64,000 nt of DNA from Saururus chinensis (Eukaryota > Streptophyta > Magnoliopsida > Piperales > Saururaceae), in the NCBI GenBank assembly GCA_035235625.1, contig CP141142.1:41643644-41707643 (forward strand), given 5' to 3'. The notes under the pieces are model-generated. The model did no database searches and had not been told where the DNA came from. It saw only the letters and a list, made by a program, of their open reading frames with translations. This document shows positions 23,524-35,874 of this stretch, piece by piece. A program made the translations under genes and the position numbers. The number at the start of each line of letters is the position of its first letter. Positions within the stretch are counted from its first letter, which is position 1.

Positions 23524-24490
23524 CAGGGGCGGGCTCAACACAACTCAAGGCCTTAGGCAAAAAATTTAACATTAATATAACTAGAATAATATAATTAATA
23601 ATTAATTAATTTTATTAAAAAAAATCTTGCATTTTGAGAAGAGAAATTTCTAATTAATTTTTTGTCGGATTCTTAATTATAGGTATGACTATGAATATTA
23701 ACTTTAAGAACCTTCTTTCTAAGCAGTAACTATGGGTAATATCAATAAATAAATATTAGAAAGTTCTTTTGTGGGGAGAGTTTATGACTTTAACCTATCC
23801 TTGTGAAAGATTGTAGGATTTATTAGGTAACTGGTAAACATCATGTCCTATTCAGCCAATTGTGTAATCCAAAATAATAAAAATTACATATAAAAAGGTA
23901 ATGTCACTAATACCCTAAACATAAGAGCACGTGCATTTGAAAAATAATTTAATATTTACTGAATTTTAATTGGGGATTATTTGTCTTTGCAATTTAGTTA
24001 AGATTCTTAATTATAAAAAGAAATATAAAGAAACCTCTTGTCCTAGAGTATTTTTTGTAACTCATTATTGAGAGAAATAACAGTGGGTTGACGTGCTTCA
24101 TGACGGAGGAGGTTAGGTGAATAAGGTTTAAAAAGACAAGCAGGGTGGAGATTGGGCTTGGATGTAAGTTTTTATGTTAATAAAATGAGCTCATATAGCA
24201 AGGTGGTAATTTATAATAATAATGCCTCTACCCATAAAAGAATGCTAAGCTAGTACAATATAATTTTAATTTTTATATTTTGCTAAAGGAGAAAGTTTGT
24301 ATTGTCTCCATGACAATAAATAAAATCTTTGTTAGTCTAGTTATATCTCCCAAATAGTATGGGTTTTTTTATGGTGTTGGTATCTCACTCTATTATACAA
24401 GATGCATACTCATAAAAGGGATGAGGGGGCCTTCATTTTTGTGGGGCCTTAGATAGTAGCCTAAGCTACCTAAGGCTCTAGCCAGCCCTA
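23524..24490. mobile_element. Non-autonomous hAT element with perfect 8-base duplication
   Basis: The element begins CAGGGGCGGGCTC, and its right end reversed reads TAGGGCTGGCTAG. CCTAAGCT is repeated exactly on both sides (23516-23523 and 24491-24498). An 8-base duplication is characteristic of hAT. The 967-base interior is AT-rich with no transposase coding. Subterminal GGCCTTAGG motifs occur in inverted positions at both ends. Confidence 0.88.
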
Positions 24491-24498
24491 CCTAAGCT

Positions 24499-25084
24499 AC
24501 TACGGGAGCTCTCGTTTCCTGTAATCTTCACTATGTGAAGGGAAACATTTTCATGCTCCCTCAGATAATGAGCCATGCACGCATAAGAACTATTGGTATT
24601 TCGTATTAATGGTGCATATGATTAGTGTAAATAATAACTACGCTAAAATGCGCTAGAGTGTGGGCCGTTGATTTCGTAAATGGAAAATTCTCATACATAT
24701 TTTATACGGGGTTCATTGTCATAGTGGAGCATGAAAAACTTTCTTCCCATGAGAAGATCCAATTGCTAACAGTAAGTGATTGGAAGTGTCCAACTTGACA
24801 GACACTAAACAAAGCTTTGTGACCAGCCCACATAGGGCTCCCAACATAATACATATGCTGCAATGTTCTTTTTTTTAATGATTTTTTGTAATTTTCTTGC
24901 TCTTTTTTTGATAATTTTTGGTAGAAAAATATGATGTTTTAGTGTATTTGGCCTCGATATTCTTATCCATAGAGTCAGGCTTAGGGCATAGTTGTATCGC
25001 AGGCCTAGACACGCTCTTATGATGCGAAAAAGAGAGAGCATGAGAGACATGATAAAAGAAAGAAAAATAAAAATAAAAGGATCG
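24499..25084. other. Intergenic, AT-rich, no feature recognised
   Basis: Nothing is recognised on either strand; homopolymer T runs occur near 24868-24910. Confidence 0.4.
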
Positions 25085-26765
25085 GGCTAGGGCTTGTCAA
25101 TCTCGATCTTGGATAGTGCACCCCCACTCCAGCTTCTCTTTCTCCAGCCACTGCCAGCTATTAGTGGGCCACAAGGCCACCACCACAAGCTCCACCTCAG
25201 CAGTGTGATGGCAGGGGGCCACTGCCCTAGCCCCCATGGCCGCTCCGCCTCCTTTTCCTCTATTAGCCACTTCCCTATGTTTTCTCTCTATTTTGTGTTT
25301 GGTTGCTGCCACCATGAGCCATCAAGGGCCGGTCGGCCATCCAAGGCTTTGCATTGGGCTCGCGATGGTAAGGGGTGCCCACCCCAGTGGGCCTCCTCCA
25401 CTGCCCCACTCCTCTCTGATGCTATATTTTTTGCCCCGTTCAGTCAAGCTTGTTGGCTACCTTCGACCGCCATTTGACGGCCTATCTAGACTTAGTCCAG
25501 CTTGCCTTGGTTGGACGATGACAATGGGCGACCCCTCTCGGCCCAATTCCACCTCTTCCATTCCTTTCTCCTTTGGCCACTTCATTTCCTCCCCTTGAAT
25601 TATGTTTTCTCACTGTGTTGGCCACAAGGAGTTGTCGCCCTCCATCGGACCCAGCTTCCTCGACCGTTAGGGTCACGACAAAGCCAGGCAGAGCTGCCAA
25701 CACCCCATTCCCACTCCTCTCATCAGCCCTCTTACTCTACTCCAATTGCAAAACATAGACTGTTTCGCCTCTATTTTGCCTCAGGTGCATAGCCACTATA
25801 GGGAACCAATGCCAATCACAAGAGTTAGCTCTGATATGGCTCAGCAAAGGTGAAAGGCCTCCACTCTAAGCTTTGTTCTAACTATAACACCTACTTTCAC
25901 CTCTTTGCTCCGCACGGTGGCTAAAATCACCCGCTTCCTGTATTGTGTTCTAACGAATGCCACCAGGCCACCAGTCTTCGATATGCCTCCTTTGGCTCCT
26001 CCTTGAGCTGGTGATGGCAATGGGCCGCCACCAAAAACTATTTGGCCTTCTTCACCTAGAATGAGTCACTTTTCCCTTGCCCTCTGCCATGCTATATGCA
26101 CAATCGCCTACACCAATTATTTTGGTTGTGGGTGAAAATTAGCGATATTTTTGCTTCAATTAGTCACCACATCTTGGCCTTAACTTTGTCGCCCTTTTGT
26201 GAGCCTTGGGCCACCTCCATCTAGCTTCTCCCCCTCCCCTTTGGCCACATGTGCAAGTGGCCATGCATGCGTTTCAGGGTTTAGGAGTCATTTTTGTGCC
26301 GCCTGACCATCAAATGGCTCTGCCATCGAATGGATTTGACACTAGAGTCATCCTCCACATCTCCTCCATCCTGGGGTGTCACCCCATGCCCTCCACCTTT
26401 ATGAAGGCCATTGTAGATGCAAAATTGTTGTCGTTGGTTGCTATCTAAGGCTGATTTCAATGTCTTGCGGCCAGCCAAGTACTTATTGGCCGCTAACCAA
26501 CCTTCAGTTAGTATACCCTCGACTTCCAATCACATTGCCACTTCTTTTGGCACGACCTTTCTCCCAGTGGCCTTAATTTGTTGCTGTGGGTCGCATATTT
26601 TGTTGCGTTGATCTGTGTCACCCTCATTTAGTCGTAATTTCTTTTGACGCTTCTTGAACTCTCGAGATAACAGCTCTCTCAGCCTTACAATGCTTTTGGC
26701 CGCCAACTCCACCACCTCCACCATCACTGCCACCGTCGTGTGTTCAACCTCAAACGTCATGAATT
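25085..26765. other. GC-richer block without recognisable gene
   Basis: The base composition rises sharply against the AT-rich surroundings. Many overlapping short open frames occur on both strands, rich in Pro, Ser, Ala and His on the plus strand, none with a domain I recognise. The words GGCCA and CCACC recur. This may be a decayed internal region of a non-autonomous retroelement like that at 49008-51348, or a decayed gene. No LTRs were found. Confidence 0.35.
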
Positions 26766-27119
26766 ATGAGGTAGTGGAACTTTGAACTAATCTTCCGCCT
26801 TCCTCTACAACTTCCACTGCAAAATTTTCTCTAACATCTAAAAGTGAAAAAGTTTTCTTTCTTATACAATATTATGCCATTTTAATATGTTATAATGAAT
26901 ATTTACTTCTTATATTTCTACTTCTCATTTTCTTTATTTATAGCTAAGCAATGCTACAATAAACTTATATTTTTGTTTGATGCATTAACTATTTCTAGTT
27001 TTTGTATTTTTATTCAATATTGTTTTATGATGTTAGGATGACTGAGATTAAAGATATATTTCTTATGTTTCTTTTTTTCTCACTAATTACTAATTTTCTA
27101 AACTTCATTTTACCTGGAT

Positions 27120-27930
27120 GCGTGAAATTTTTTTGTTTGGGTTTTTCAGTAGTATTGTATAATTTTGGTTTAGCAATTAGGCAAATTTTGTATTTTGTGT
27201 TAACAATACATATAACATTGTTCAAGATTTAATAGTATTTAGCATGATCCATGGAAGTGAAATTAAATCTTTTCTAAGTTTGGGTTTTTTAGTGGTATTG
27301 TAGAATTATACTTTATGAATTTAACAAATTAGGTATTCTATGCTAATAGTAGATATTACATTTTAGAAGATTTAGCATTGTGCATGGGTTAATGTAGTGA
27401 AAGCAACTCTGCTCAGTTTAAGTTTCCCATTGGCATACTATAATTTTGCTTTATGAATTAGGAAAATTATGTATTTTGTGTTAACATTAGATATTACATT
27501 GTACGAGATTTACCATTTTACATGGCTTAATATAGTGAAAGTAAATCTTTGCTTAGTTTGGGTTTTCTAGTGATATTTTATAATTTTGCTTTATGAATTA
27601 GAAATTTTTTGTATTAAGTGTTAAGAGTAGATATCACATTGAATAAGATTTAACAAATATCCAATTGTGCATGGCTTAATGTACAATTGATATTACATTG
27701 TACGAGATTTACCATTGTGCATGGCTTAATATAGTGAAAGTAAATCTTTGCTTAGTTTGGGTTTTCCAATGATATTTTATAATTTTGCTTTATGAATTAG
27801 AAATTTTTTGTATTAAGTGTTAAAAGTAGATATCACATTGAATAAGATTTAACAAATATCCAATTGTGCATGGCTTAATGTAGTGGAATCAAATTTTTGC
27901 TCAAAATTTGGTTTTATAGCTTGAAATGTA
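27120..27930. repeat. Degenerate tandem array, about 140-base unit
   Basis: The landmark GTTTGGGTTTT or a close relative recurs at 27135, 27278, 27416, 27556 and 27755, giving spacings of 143, 138, 140 and 199. Each unit carries TATAATTTTGCTTTATGAATTAG, (T/A)GTATTTTGTGTTAA, AGATATTACATT and GCATGGCTTAATGTAGTG versions. The longer spacing holds an extra partial unit. The last two full units are the most alike, suggesting recent duplication at that end. Confidence 0.85.
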
Positions 27931-29804
27931 GATATTTAAACAACATCAAAATCATAGTGTGACTTAAATGTGATATTTCGTCTATTAAATTTGATGTCTA
28001 AGCAATTACTCAAGTATATATACTTTTTGTGATTTTAAATTTAAATAAAATATATGCATTTGTGTTATAATAAGACAGTAAATTGATTTGTGATTTGATG
28101 AAAAATGATTATTATACTTGTTAATATTTACCGGTTAATTGTTTATTAGATTCATAATAAATTATTGTCTTTTTGTGTAGTTAGACTAATATTAACTATT
28201 TCATTTATGTGATTGCAAATAGATCTTACCTCATTTCATCTATCCAGTTCTTTGCTAATTATAAAATATATTTTAATAAATAAAGGATAATATTGCTTCA
28301 AAAAACTCCCTTTTGGGTGATTTTCAATACTCTTCTAAATGGGAAAGTAAATACAAATTAAGGACTATCGAAAAGAAAGTAGTGACATCTCATATCTTCT
28401 AAATATGTATGGCCTAGAAAAAGTTTTTAGGTTGGGTGGGAAATGTGTCCAGTTTAATGAGATTGACCTAATGCTCATCTTTGGGATCCCATTAGGTAGG
28501 ATAGAGATAATAAAGGAAAAATACAAAAAAAAAATGATTTTGTGAATAGAAGATTTGGGAATGTTATTGGACTTATGGATAAGATTTCATACTAATCAAA
28601 TCATCATAAGTTATAGAGCTATCCACCTAAAGAACTAAAGTACTTATATCATGCTTGCATATAAAAAGAATAGAAAAATTCATTAACCTACATAAAGTAC
28701 AACATAGATTTTAAAATAGAAACATACATATAAGAAATAATAATTATTTCATTTTAACAACAAAAAAATAGGGTAAATGCAAAATAGATACATAAGAGTA
28801 CAAATATTGAGAATAATCAGAAAAGTATAATGTTGAGGACATTCATTGTTGCTAACTAGCAATTTAAAGCAGTTGGAATTAATTATGTTAGAACCAAATT
28901 AGACCAATTTACACAAAATGTGTACACTCACTACATGGTAATATTAATCATATGAGAAACAAATTAGAATAGTTGGAATTAGGATAATAGAATTAGTACA
29001 GTTGGAATAGCAAATAAGCCAAACATATGAAAGATAAAAGCAAATATATTACAGATCAAGATAGGAGAATTACCTTGACTAGAAAATTTCATGAATACAA
29101 AATAATTCTCTAGAAGAGGAGAATAAAAAATGTGATCAACTTAGGATGAGAGAATTGCATTGAACAGAAAATTTCACAAAGACAAGCTTAGAAATAAAAA
29201 TGCAATCGATTGCCGAAATTGAACATAAATGTACCTCATAATCTGAAAATGCAAAGTAGCTATTGCAATTAGAACAATTGGTAAAAACTAAGAAAAATCA
29301 AGCAAACATAAAATCCAATAGAATTAGAGCTCATAATAAGAGAATTACCTTGGCTAGAAAACTGGACAAATACCAAATACCAGAAAAACATGCCGATCTC
29401 GATCGATTCCAGAGAGAATGAAGACACATATAAGGAAATAGCCCAAAGGGAGGAAAAATCTATTAAAATTGTCGGTCTCAATCAGTTCTAGCAATTTGAT
29501 TTCACAAATCTATCAAAATTGCCATACGGATGAACAATTGCCTTTGATAATAGTTTAGAGGAGAAAATTTTGAAGTGGCGATGGGAAAAGGATGAAGGTC
29601 GAAAAGGGTATTTTGGTCAAAAATGAAAATTTGATGGCATAAACGAAATTATGTAGGATTAAATGAACAATAAAAATGTGACTTTGAGTTAAGAATGAAA
29701 ATAGTTTAACGTAAAGACCATGCACTAACTTTTTTATTTGAAAATGACGCATCATAGCTACATACATAATTGTTAGTCAATTTAGAGAATAATTATTAAA
29801 AAAG

Positions 29805-29852
<48 letters not shown>

Positions 29853-30171
29853 TAGGCGAAATTAGGCCAAAGAAGGTTGAAAAAATTAGGGCCTAACATG
29901 GTAGCAACTTGACTTGAAGTGAAGAATAGTTATGATATTGAAATCAATCATAGCACATTGCAAGGATGCGTACCTCATGCACTTTCCTTAAACAAGAAAG
30001 AGCACCAATAGGCATAATGTTAAGTTGAATGCTAAAAAAAAGTGATTCAAGGCCTTTTCCTAGAAAAAAATGCTATTAGAGACCATAGGTATATGTCAAG
30101 CTAAGATGTGTGATGCATTGTCACTTGTCAAGAAAGTGTTATCTATATATAGAAGAAATAAAAGAACACTT
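27931..30171. other. AT-rich intergenic with minor repeats, no gene
   Basis: No coding sequence is recognised. A motif of the form GAGAATTACCTTG(A/G)CTAGAAAA occurs near 29067, 29149 (diverged) and 29338. An AAT microsatellite lies at 29807-29852. AAAGAACACTT at 30161-30171 is the left target duplication of the LINE that follows. Confidence 0.45.
29807..29852. repeat. (AAT)n microsatellite, about 15 units
   Basis: A near-perfect run of AAT trinucleotides extends for about 46 bases. Confidence 0.95.
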
Positions 30172-33100
30172 ACATTGTGAGTTGCCTTCTACCAGATGTT
30201 TCATATCATTGCCCTCTTCTTGTTAATTTGAATATTCCACGAGTCCCTAGTAATAAACTTTTTCAAATTTTTAACTATTGGATGACTATGGATGGATTTG
30301 ATTATTTAATTTCTACATCTTGGAATATTGTTATTTCTAGGAACTCTATGTTTGTTATGGTTCAAAAGCTTAAACTTCTGAAACAAGCTATTAAGGCCTA
30401 AAACATGGAAAAATTTGGAAGTATTAAAAATAGAGTTGATGATGCAAAAATTGTTCTGCATTGCTGCTAAGTGTTGCTAAAAATGACCTATTTAATGATA
30501 ATTTGATCATGGAGGAATCCAAAGTTGTGGCATATTATAATCTAGAGTTGAACAGAGAGGAATATTTTTTAGGTAAAAATCCAGAGTTAAATCACTATTG
30601 AAAGGTGATCATTATACTATATTTTTTCACACTATGGTTTCCAGAAATTGCTCATCTAATTCTATTCATTATGTGGTACTCTAGCGGTAATAAGCTTGAA
30701 TATGCAGATGCTACTGATAAGGAGGCTTAATATTTTTAAGTTTTATTCACTCTGAGTTCGTTCTCTTCCATTGGTATTAGCCACATCAAAGGCCATCTAA
30801 CTAGTGATCAGGTGGCTTCTTTGATTGTTCCTGTTTCTATTAATGAAGTTTACCAAAATGTTCTTTTGTCTCCAACCAATAAAGCTCCTGGTCCAAATAG
30901 TTGTCCAAATGAGTTTTTATCAAGAACTTGAATATTATTGACAATGATTTTGGTAATGCAGTCACTTATTTTTTCTTCAATGTTAAAATGTTGAGAGCTT
31001 TGAATAGCACTTCCATTACTCTTATTCCAAAAGAAATGGGGCCAACTCCTTTAATAAGCTTCATCCAATTTCTCTTTGCAATTTTCTTTACAATATTATT
31101 ACAAAGATCATGACAAATAGGTTCTCCAAAGTCATTTATCCAATCATCAACAAAATTCAGGTGGCTTTTTTGTAGGCTAGACATATTCATATTTTAGACA
31201 ACTTACTTATGGCCCATGAGCTTCTTTATAATGATCATAACAAGAGACATCCTAAAGAAATTTGTATCAAAGTAGATATGAAGAAAGCTTATGATAAGGT
31301 GTGTTGGATTTAATTCTAAAGGCTTTGGAGGATATTGGTTGTTTAGTAACTTGGGTTTCTTGGGTCAAAGAATGTATTTTAATAGCTTTTTTCAATGTCC
31401 TTATCAATGGCTCTAATTATGGTTTCTTCTTTGGTAAATGATGCCTTAATGTATTTCAATAGGTTTTTTCAATGTCCTTATCAATGGCTTTAATTATGGT
31501 TTCTTCTATAGGTAAATGATGTCCTTTATCTCCCTTTTTGTTTGTCTTTGTCACGCAATCATTTACAAATATTCTTCAGATTTTCAACATAATAATTGCA
31601 TCCAAATCCCAAGTCATAAAAATGTTCAAGGTGTTTCCATTCTACTATTTGTATATAATATTCTATTGTTCTAAGGAAACAATAGCTTTGCCTATTGGCT
31701 TTAGAGATGTCTTTCATTGGTTTTTAGGAATTAGTGGATTGATGAGAGATGACTCTAAGAGTAATATTTTCTTATCCTCTAGTTGTACTCAAAAGAACAA
31801 AATCCTTGTGTTGTTTGGATTTAAGGAAAGATCCCTCCCGGCATGTTATCTAGGCCTTCTTCTATTTTCAAGTTATCTTTGTGCTTCCATGTGATTTTCT
31901 ATTTTAGACAAATTTTAATTTGCTTTGGCAGGATGGAAAAGAAAATTACTTTTTTATGCTAGTAGATTGGAATTACTAAAATTATTTTCATCCAACATGT
32001 ACATATATTGGTCACTTCATTTCATGCTTCCTTCTTCCATTATTAAACAGTTGGAATCCTTGATGTCTCATTTTCTATGGGATGATTCAAATGATGGTCA
32101 TAAATTTCATCCCCTAAGTTGGAGAAATATTTGTCGTCCTTAAGATGAAGGCGGTCTGTGCATTAGAGAAGTGAAAGATTGGTTTGGCTAAGCTATTCAG
32201 GCACTTATTGATAGATAAAAATTCTCTATGGATTAAATAGATGCATGATTATTATGTCCGGGGATCTTCTATCTAGCATTGTTACATTCCTCCTTATGCA
32301 TCATATGTGCTTGGAAAAATATTCTCTATTCATACTATGAATGATCACTTATATTACAAGGTGAATGACAAGACTAACACTCTCTTTTGGTTACATCCTT
32401 GGCTGGGTAATTTCACCCTCCTACATAATTATGGACAACACATTATTCATCAAATGGGAAGTCATCCTCTAACCTCTATCTCTGAGTGTTAACCTCTATC
32501 TCTGAGTGCATGTCACTCGAAGTTGGAAAAATGGATCATCATATTAATATAAGAAGTGATCACCTTCTTCATGTCATTGAGGATAACAAACCTATTATGA
32601 ATTATGATCCATACTATTCTTTGGAAGCCAGTGTCTTCAGGTAAACTTTATATCTTTGGCTTATAAGGTGCTCTCAAAGCATATGCCTAAGTTAAACTAG
32701 ACTCGGTTTGTATGGTTTAAACATCACATTCCCTTCCATTTGTTCATTTGTTGGCTAATGTTGAATGATTGCCTCCTTACTTTGGACAAATGTCACATTA
32801 TTAATAGATACATTTCATGTATGTCGGGTTTGAAAAATATGAAACACATATTTTTCAAGTGTGGCTACTCGAGATAAATTATGAGTCCAGTTTTCAAACT
32901 TTTGTGAGATAGACATTTCTTTTCTACGTACATGCTTCCCAAGCTCTTAATCATATTGTTTCACTAAGCAGGTCTATCCCAGAACTTGGAGTTATCTTGA
33001 AATTATTCATGGATTGTGTGGTCTACCATATTTGGAGGGAAAGGAATGACTGAATATTCAGGAATGAATGTCTCCATAAGTGAATTATATTTAGACAGTG

Positions 33101-33270
33101 TGAATCCCAAGTTAGAACCTATGTTACTGCAAATTTACAGATCATCCAAGAATTCCCTTTCATTATTGAAAGATGGCAGTTGTAATTTATTTTTAACTCT
33201 TTTTGCCTTGTAATATGCTCAGTTTTAATAGAAGGGAGTTTTATCCCCCTTTTCTAACCCATAAAATAAA
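30172..33270 (+). mobile_element. 5'-truncated L1-type LINE
   Basis: The piece is 3.1 kb, against about 6 kb for a full plant L1. It starts within the end of the endonuclease domain (SYHCPLLVNLN, normally SDHCPL). Reverse transcriptase pieces follow: NKAPGPN near 30885, SITLIPKE near 31010, IKVDMKKAYDKV near 31270, and a decayed catalytic block near 31655 where FADD is expected but FVYN is seen. A C-terminal zinc-binding part follows (FLWDDSNDGHKFHPLSWRNI near 32070; HIFFKCGYS near 32850). The frame is broken many times. It ends in an A-rich tail (CATAAAATAAAA). AAAGAACACTT flanks both sides (30161-30171 and 33271-33281), the target duplication of target-primed reverse transcription. Confidence 0.88.
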
Positions 33271-33281
33271 AAAGAACACTT

Positions 33282-34376
33282 GTACACTATAATGACTGAC
33301 AAGCCAATAGTACTGCAATTGAGGTCGATTCCTACGGCATGAACACCTGAGTCATGGTCTGAAGGGCTTGCTTAAGTCGATCAAATGTAAGTTTCAAGAA
33401 AGACGTGGTTGGCAGAGTGGTACTTCTCTCAATCCTTGTCAAACATAAATATATACGCTATAATGATGTCACTAATATAGTGTTGGCTAATTAATTTGCT
33501 TACTAGGTTCAATATTGATCTCTTCAGCTCTGCTCCTTGAGCCCATTTCATAGGCATATATCCATGTAGCATGGTCACGAACGCTAGTTGTCACGGTAGA
33601 AGCCCCATGTAACATGGTCACGAACATTGGTCATGGAGGCCGATCAAGAAAACAATATACCTCTTCCATCAAAATCTCGAACTGATTCGCATCTCTTGCA
33701 AGGCAGTGCACTGCTCCATATGACTCCCTCATCGCACCAGTAACTGAAACCTGATCAAAAGACTTCAAAAGTTCTTGGACATGTTACTAAGATGGCCTAG
33801 CTTAGAGATATTTGATTGAGTTTCCTGCAAAGTCTGAACAATCGTCCGGGATCACCTTCTAAAATGGCTAACTGATAATCTGGAGCAACTCGATTGCTTT
33901 CAAGGCATCAAATAGTTTAGCAACGTCAGAATTTCCGATCTCTTAAGATCCGGCTCGTCAGAATTGATTTTGAAACCTCCTTGTGCAGGTGAAGACCATC
34001 CATCTAGTAACAGTTTCTTTTGAATGACAGTTTGAGATCTTACTATTACAGCTTTAATTATTGTCGAAAAGCTCCTCCTCAGCCTATAATAAAACAGGCA
34101 TCAGTCTCTTTTGCCACCCAGCCAACTAGCCTAGTATCATATCTTTGATTATGTTGCTTTGGAAAACATTTTCTATACTCCCATGGAAGTCTTTGGTATT
34201 TGAGATCGTTAGCACAAATTAACCTAATGTGTGCTAATGTATGTGACATCGATCTCATGAGTTCCTTATATTAGGCGCATTGTCAAAAAAGAGCATAAAA
34301 AATAATTTTAGTATGATGAAGAACTTATTAACATTAATATTAGGGAAGTATTTTATATGCTCTAACTATGAGTTGA
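33282..34376. other. Intergenic; possible decayed exon at 33661-34000 (-)
   Basis: Most of this stretch shows nothing. On the minus strand from about 34000 to 33661, protein-like pieces occur in shifting frames: KLFDALKAIELLQIIS, TIVQTLQETQSNISKLGHLS and GAMRESYGAVHCLARDANQF. The last ends LMEE before a GTATAT donor-like site (33660-33655). I cannot name the family. The breaks suggest a pseudogene exon. Confidence 0.3.
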
Positions 34377-34532
34377 GTGTAAGGAATATATGTGAAGCAG
34401 CATTTATTTTTAAGATGACGGCACACACACTCATGTTAGCATAAGATCGACGGCACATCACTTGGGTAATGTGCGCGAATGTGTGTACTATCAATCTTAA
34501 AAATAAATATTCCACATGAGTTCCTTATACTT
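34377..34532. mobile_element. Foldback MITE
   Basis: The left arm GAGTGTAAGGAATATATGTG and the reversed right arm CAAGTATAAGGAACTCATGTG pair, as do inner parts around CATTTATTTTTAAGAT and ATCTTAAAAATAAATATT. The total is about 156 bases. A right-arm-like piece (CATGAGTTCCTTATATTAGG) at 34257 suggests an adjacent partial copy. Confidence 0.65.
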
Positions 34533-34649
34533 GGGTCACGGTGACTTTAAATTAGTATTTTAAAACTTTGGATCGACCTGGCCGATTCTTCTAAGTTGGC
34601 TGGCCACGTTAAATTGACCATTTGAACAACCAACCCGTTGACCCAGTCT

Positions 34650-34735
34650 AGTCCAATTTAATATCCTGTGGAGATCAAACTTACCCTATGTGAAGCCCCC
34701 CGTTGAAAGTGCTTAACCATCGGGCTACAATAGTT
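34650..34735 (-). mobile_element. tRNA-like SINE head 1
   Basis: The minus strand reads TAGCCCGATGG (34727-34717), an A-box-like sequence, and GGTAAGTTTGATCTCC (34685-34670), a B-box-like sequence. Their spacing suits an internal RNA polymerase III promoter. It cannot fold as a normal tRNA by eye, so a tRNA-derived SINE is likelier than a tRNA gene. Confidence 0.4.
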
Positions 34736-34799
34736 TTGTGGTACGCAGTATAATTAACTCTTGTATTTAACGTTAATTTTTTTCATATTGCTAAAAAAA

Positions 34800-34872
34800 A
34801 TATTAGAGAGGCAGAATTCGAAGTTAGATGAAGAAAGACTTAATGGACATACTTTACCCACTGAGTTACATC
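34800..34872 (-). mobile_element. tRNA-like SINE head 2
   Basis: The minus strand reads TAACTCAGTGGGTAAAG (from 34868), an A-box-like sequence, and AACTTCGAATTCTGCC (34825-34810), a B-box-like sequence. It has the same orientation and spacing as the neighbour at 34650-34735, which suggests a tandem or nested pair of SINEs. Confidence 0.45.
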
Positions 34873-35449
34873 AATTTTTCGTGAGCTTTATACTTAACCA
34901 TTATATTTAATCTAATTTGTAGAAAAATTAGGTCAAACCCAACCCAACAACCAATTCATGTCAATGGCCAAGCTAAATTTTAAAATATGGCAAAACTCGC
35001 CTTAGGAGGAAGAGGGTTAAGTTTTAAAGGCCTTTTTAACATTATATAATATGTTACACAATCAAGTGACCCAAAAATATTTTCCTTTAAAAACTAAAAA
35101 ATACCCTAATATGCCCTTAACAAACATGCCTCTAATTGACATAATAGATGGTGTCATCCACTAGACTTTTCAAAAAGATGCTGATAACTGTTCATGAATT
35201 TCTATGAATAATCACTTGTACTTTGATTGGACCCAACGGTAGTTCATCAATTTTTACCCAACAAAACTTTATATTAAGCTTTTATTGGATCTAATTAAAA
35301 CTTGTTAAGAAAACAGAAACTAGTATTAGAAAATCATTATCTTTCTCAAAACCAGTATGAAGCAACCAATTGCCACAATAGGGGCCCGATTGTGGGTCTG
35401 CCTTTGGCCCCCGGCAGCTAAGTTCACCTGCCCGCTTTTTGGCCCAGCA

Positions 35450-35457
35450 TATATAAG
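35450..35457 (+). promoter_or_regulatory. TATA box, probably for TPST
   Basis: TATATAAG lies in a locally GC-rich region (35360-35650), unlike its AT-rich surroundings. Transcription would begin near 35485. It is the best promoter candidate upstream of TPST. Confidence 0.5.
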
Positions 35458-35484
35458 TGGATGCTCACGTATTTCGACCACGGC

Positions 35485-35874
35485 TGGAAGGGGTCACACC
35501 CGCGGCGGGCGCATGTCCGAAGTCGCGGCGTTTACTTTCCTTTTTCCTGATCGTCGACGTCTCTGACATCGAGTTGCTCTTCCTTTCCGCTTCTCCATTT
35601 GCCCCGGAAGCCGAACTCCAGAAACGACACAAAAATTTGGGAGGGGAGACGACCATCGTTTGAACTTGATAATTTCGATTTAATGTTTGACTCATTCCAA
35701 TGGTCTCTCTCCTCTCTGCGCAAATGTCTTGGAAACTGAGAAGTATTTGCAGATGGAGGAGAAGTCCCTTGTTGTAATGGCGGCAGTCGTGGTCCCATTG
35801 GTCGTGCCCTTGTCGGCTGGGAGTCGAACATCCCTCGCGAATTTATGAGCACGAGATCCCGGTCTCCTAGACAG
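35485..35874 (+). other. Probable TPST 5' leader exon
   Basis: The exon would run from the predicted start site to a good donor, GACAG|GTAGGC, at 35874/35875. The following T-rich stretch of about 1.1 kb reads like a leader intron and ends at AATTCAG (36977) or TTTCAG (36989), just before the TPST ATG at 37003. An ATG at 35845 in this exon opens a short upstream frame. The link to TPST is inferred. Confidence 0.45.

Noticed and set aside
25094-26760. Several Pro/Ser/His-rich open frames on both strands
   Set aside because: They result from high GC content; there is no consistent frame, splice context or recognisable domain.
33406-33430. A-box-like TGGCAGAGTGG that could mark a tRNA gene
   Set aside because: There is no B box or cloverleaf within tRNA distance.
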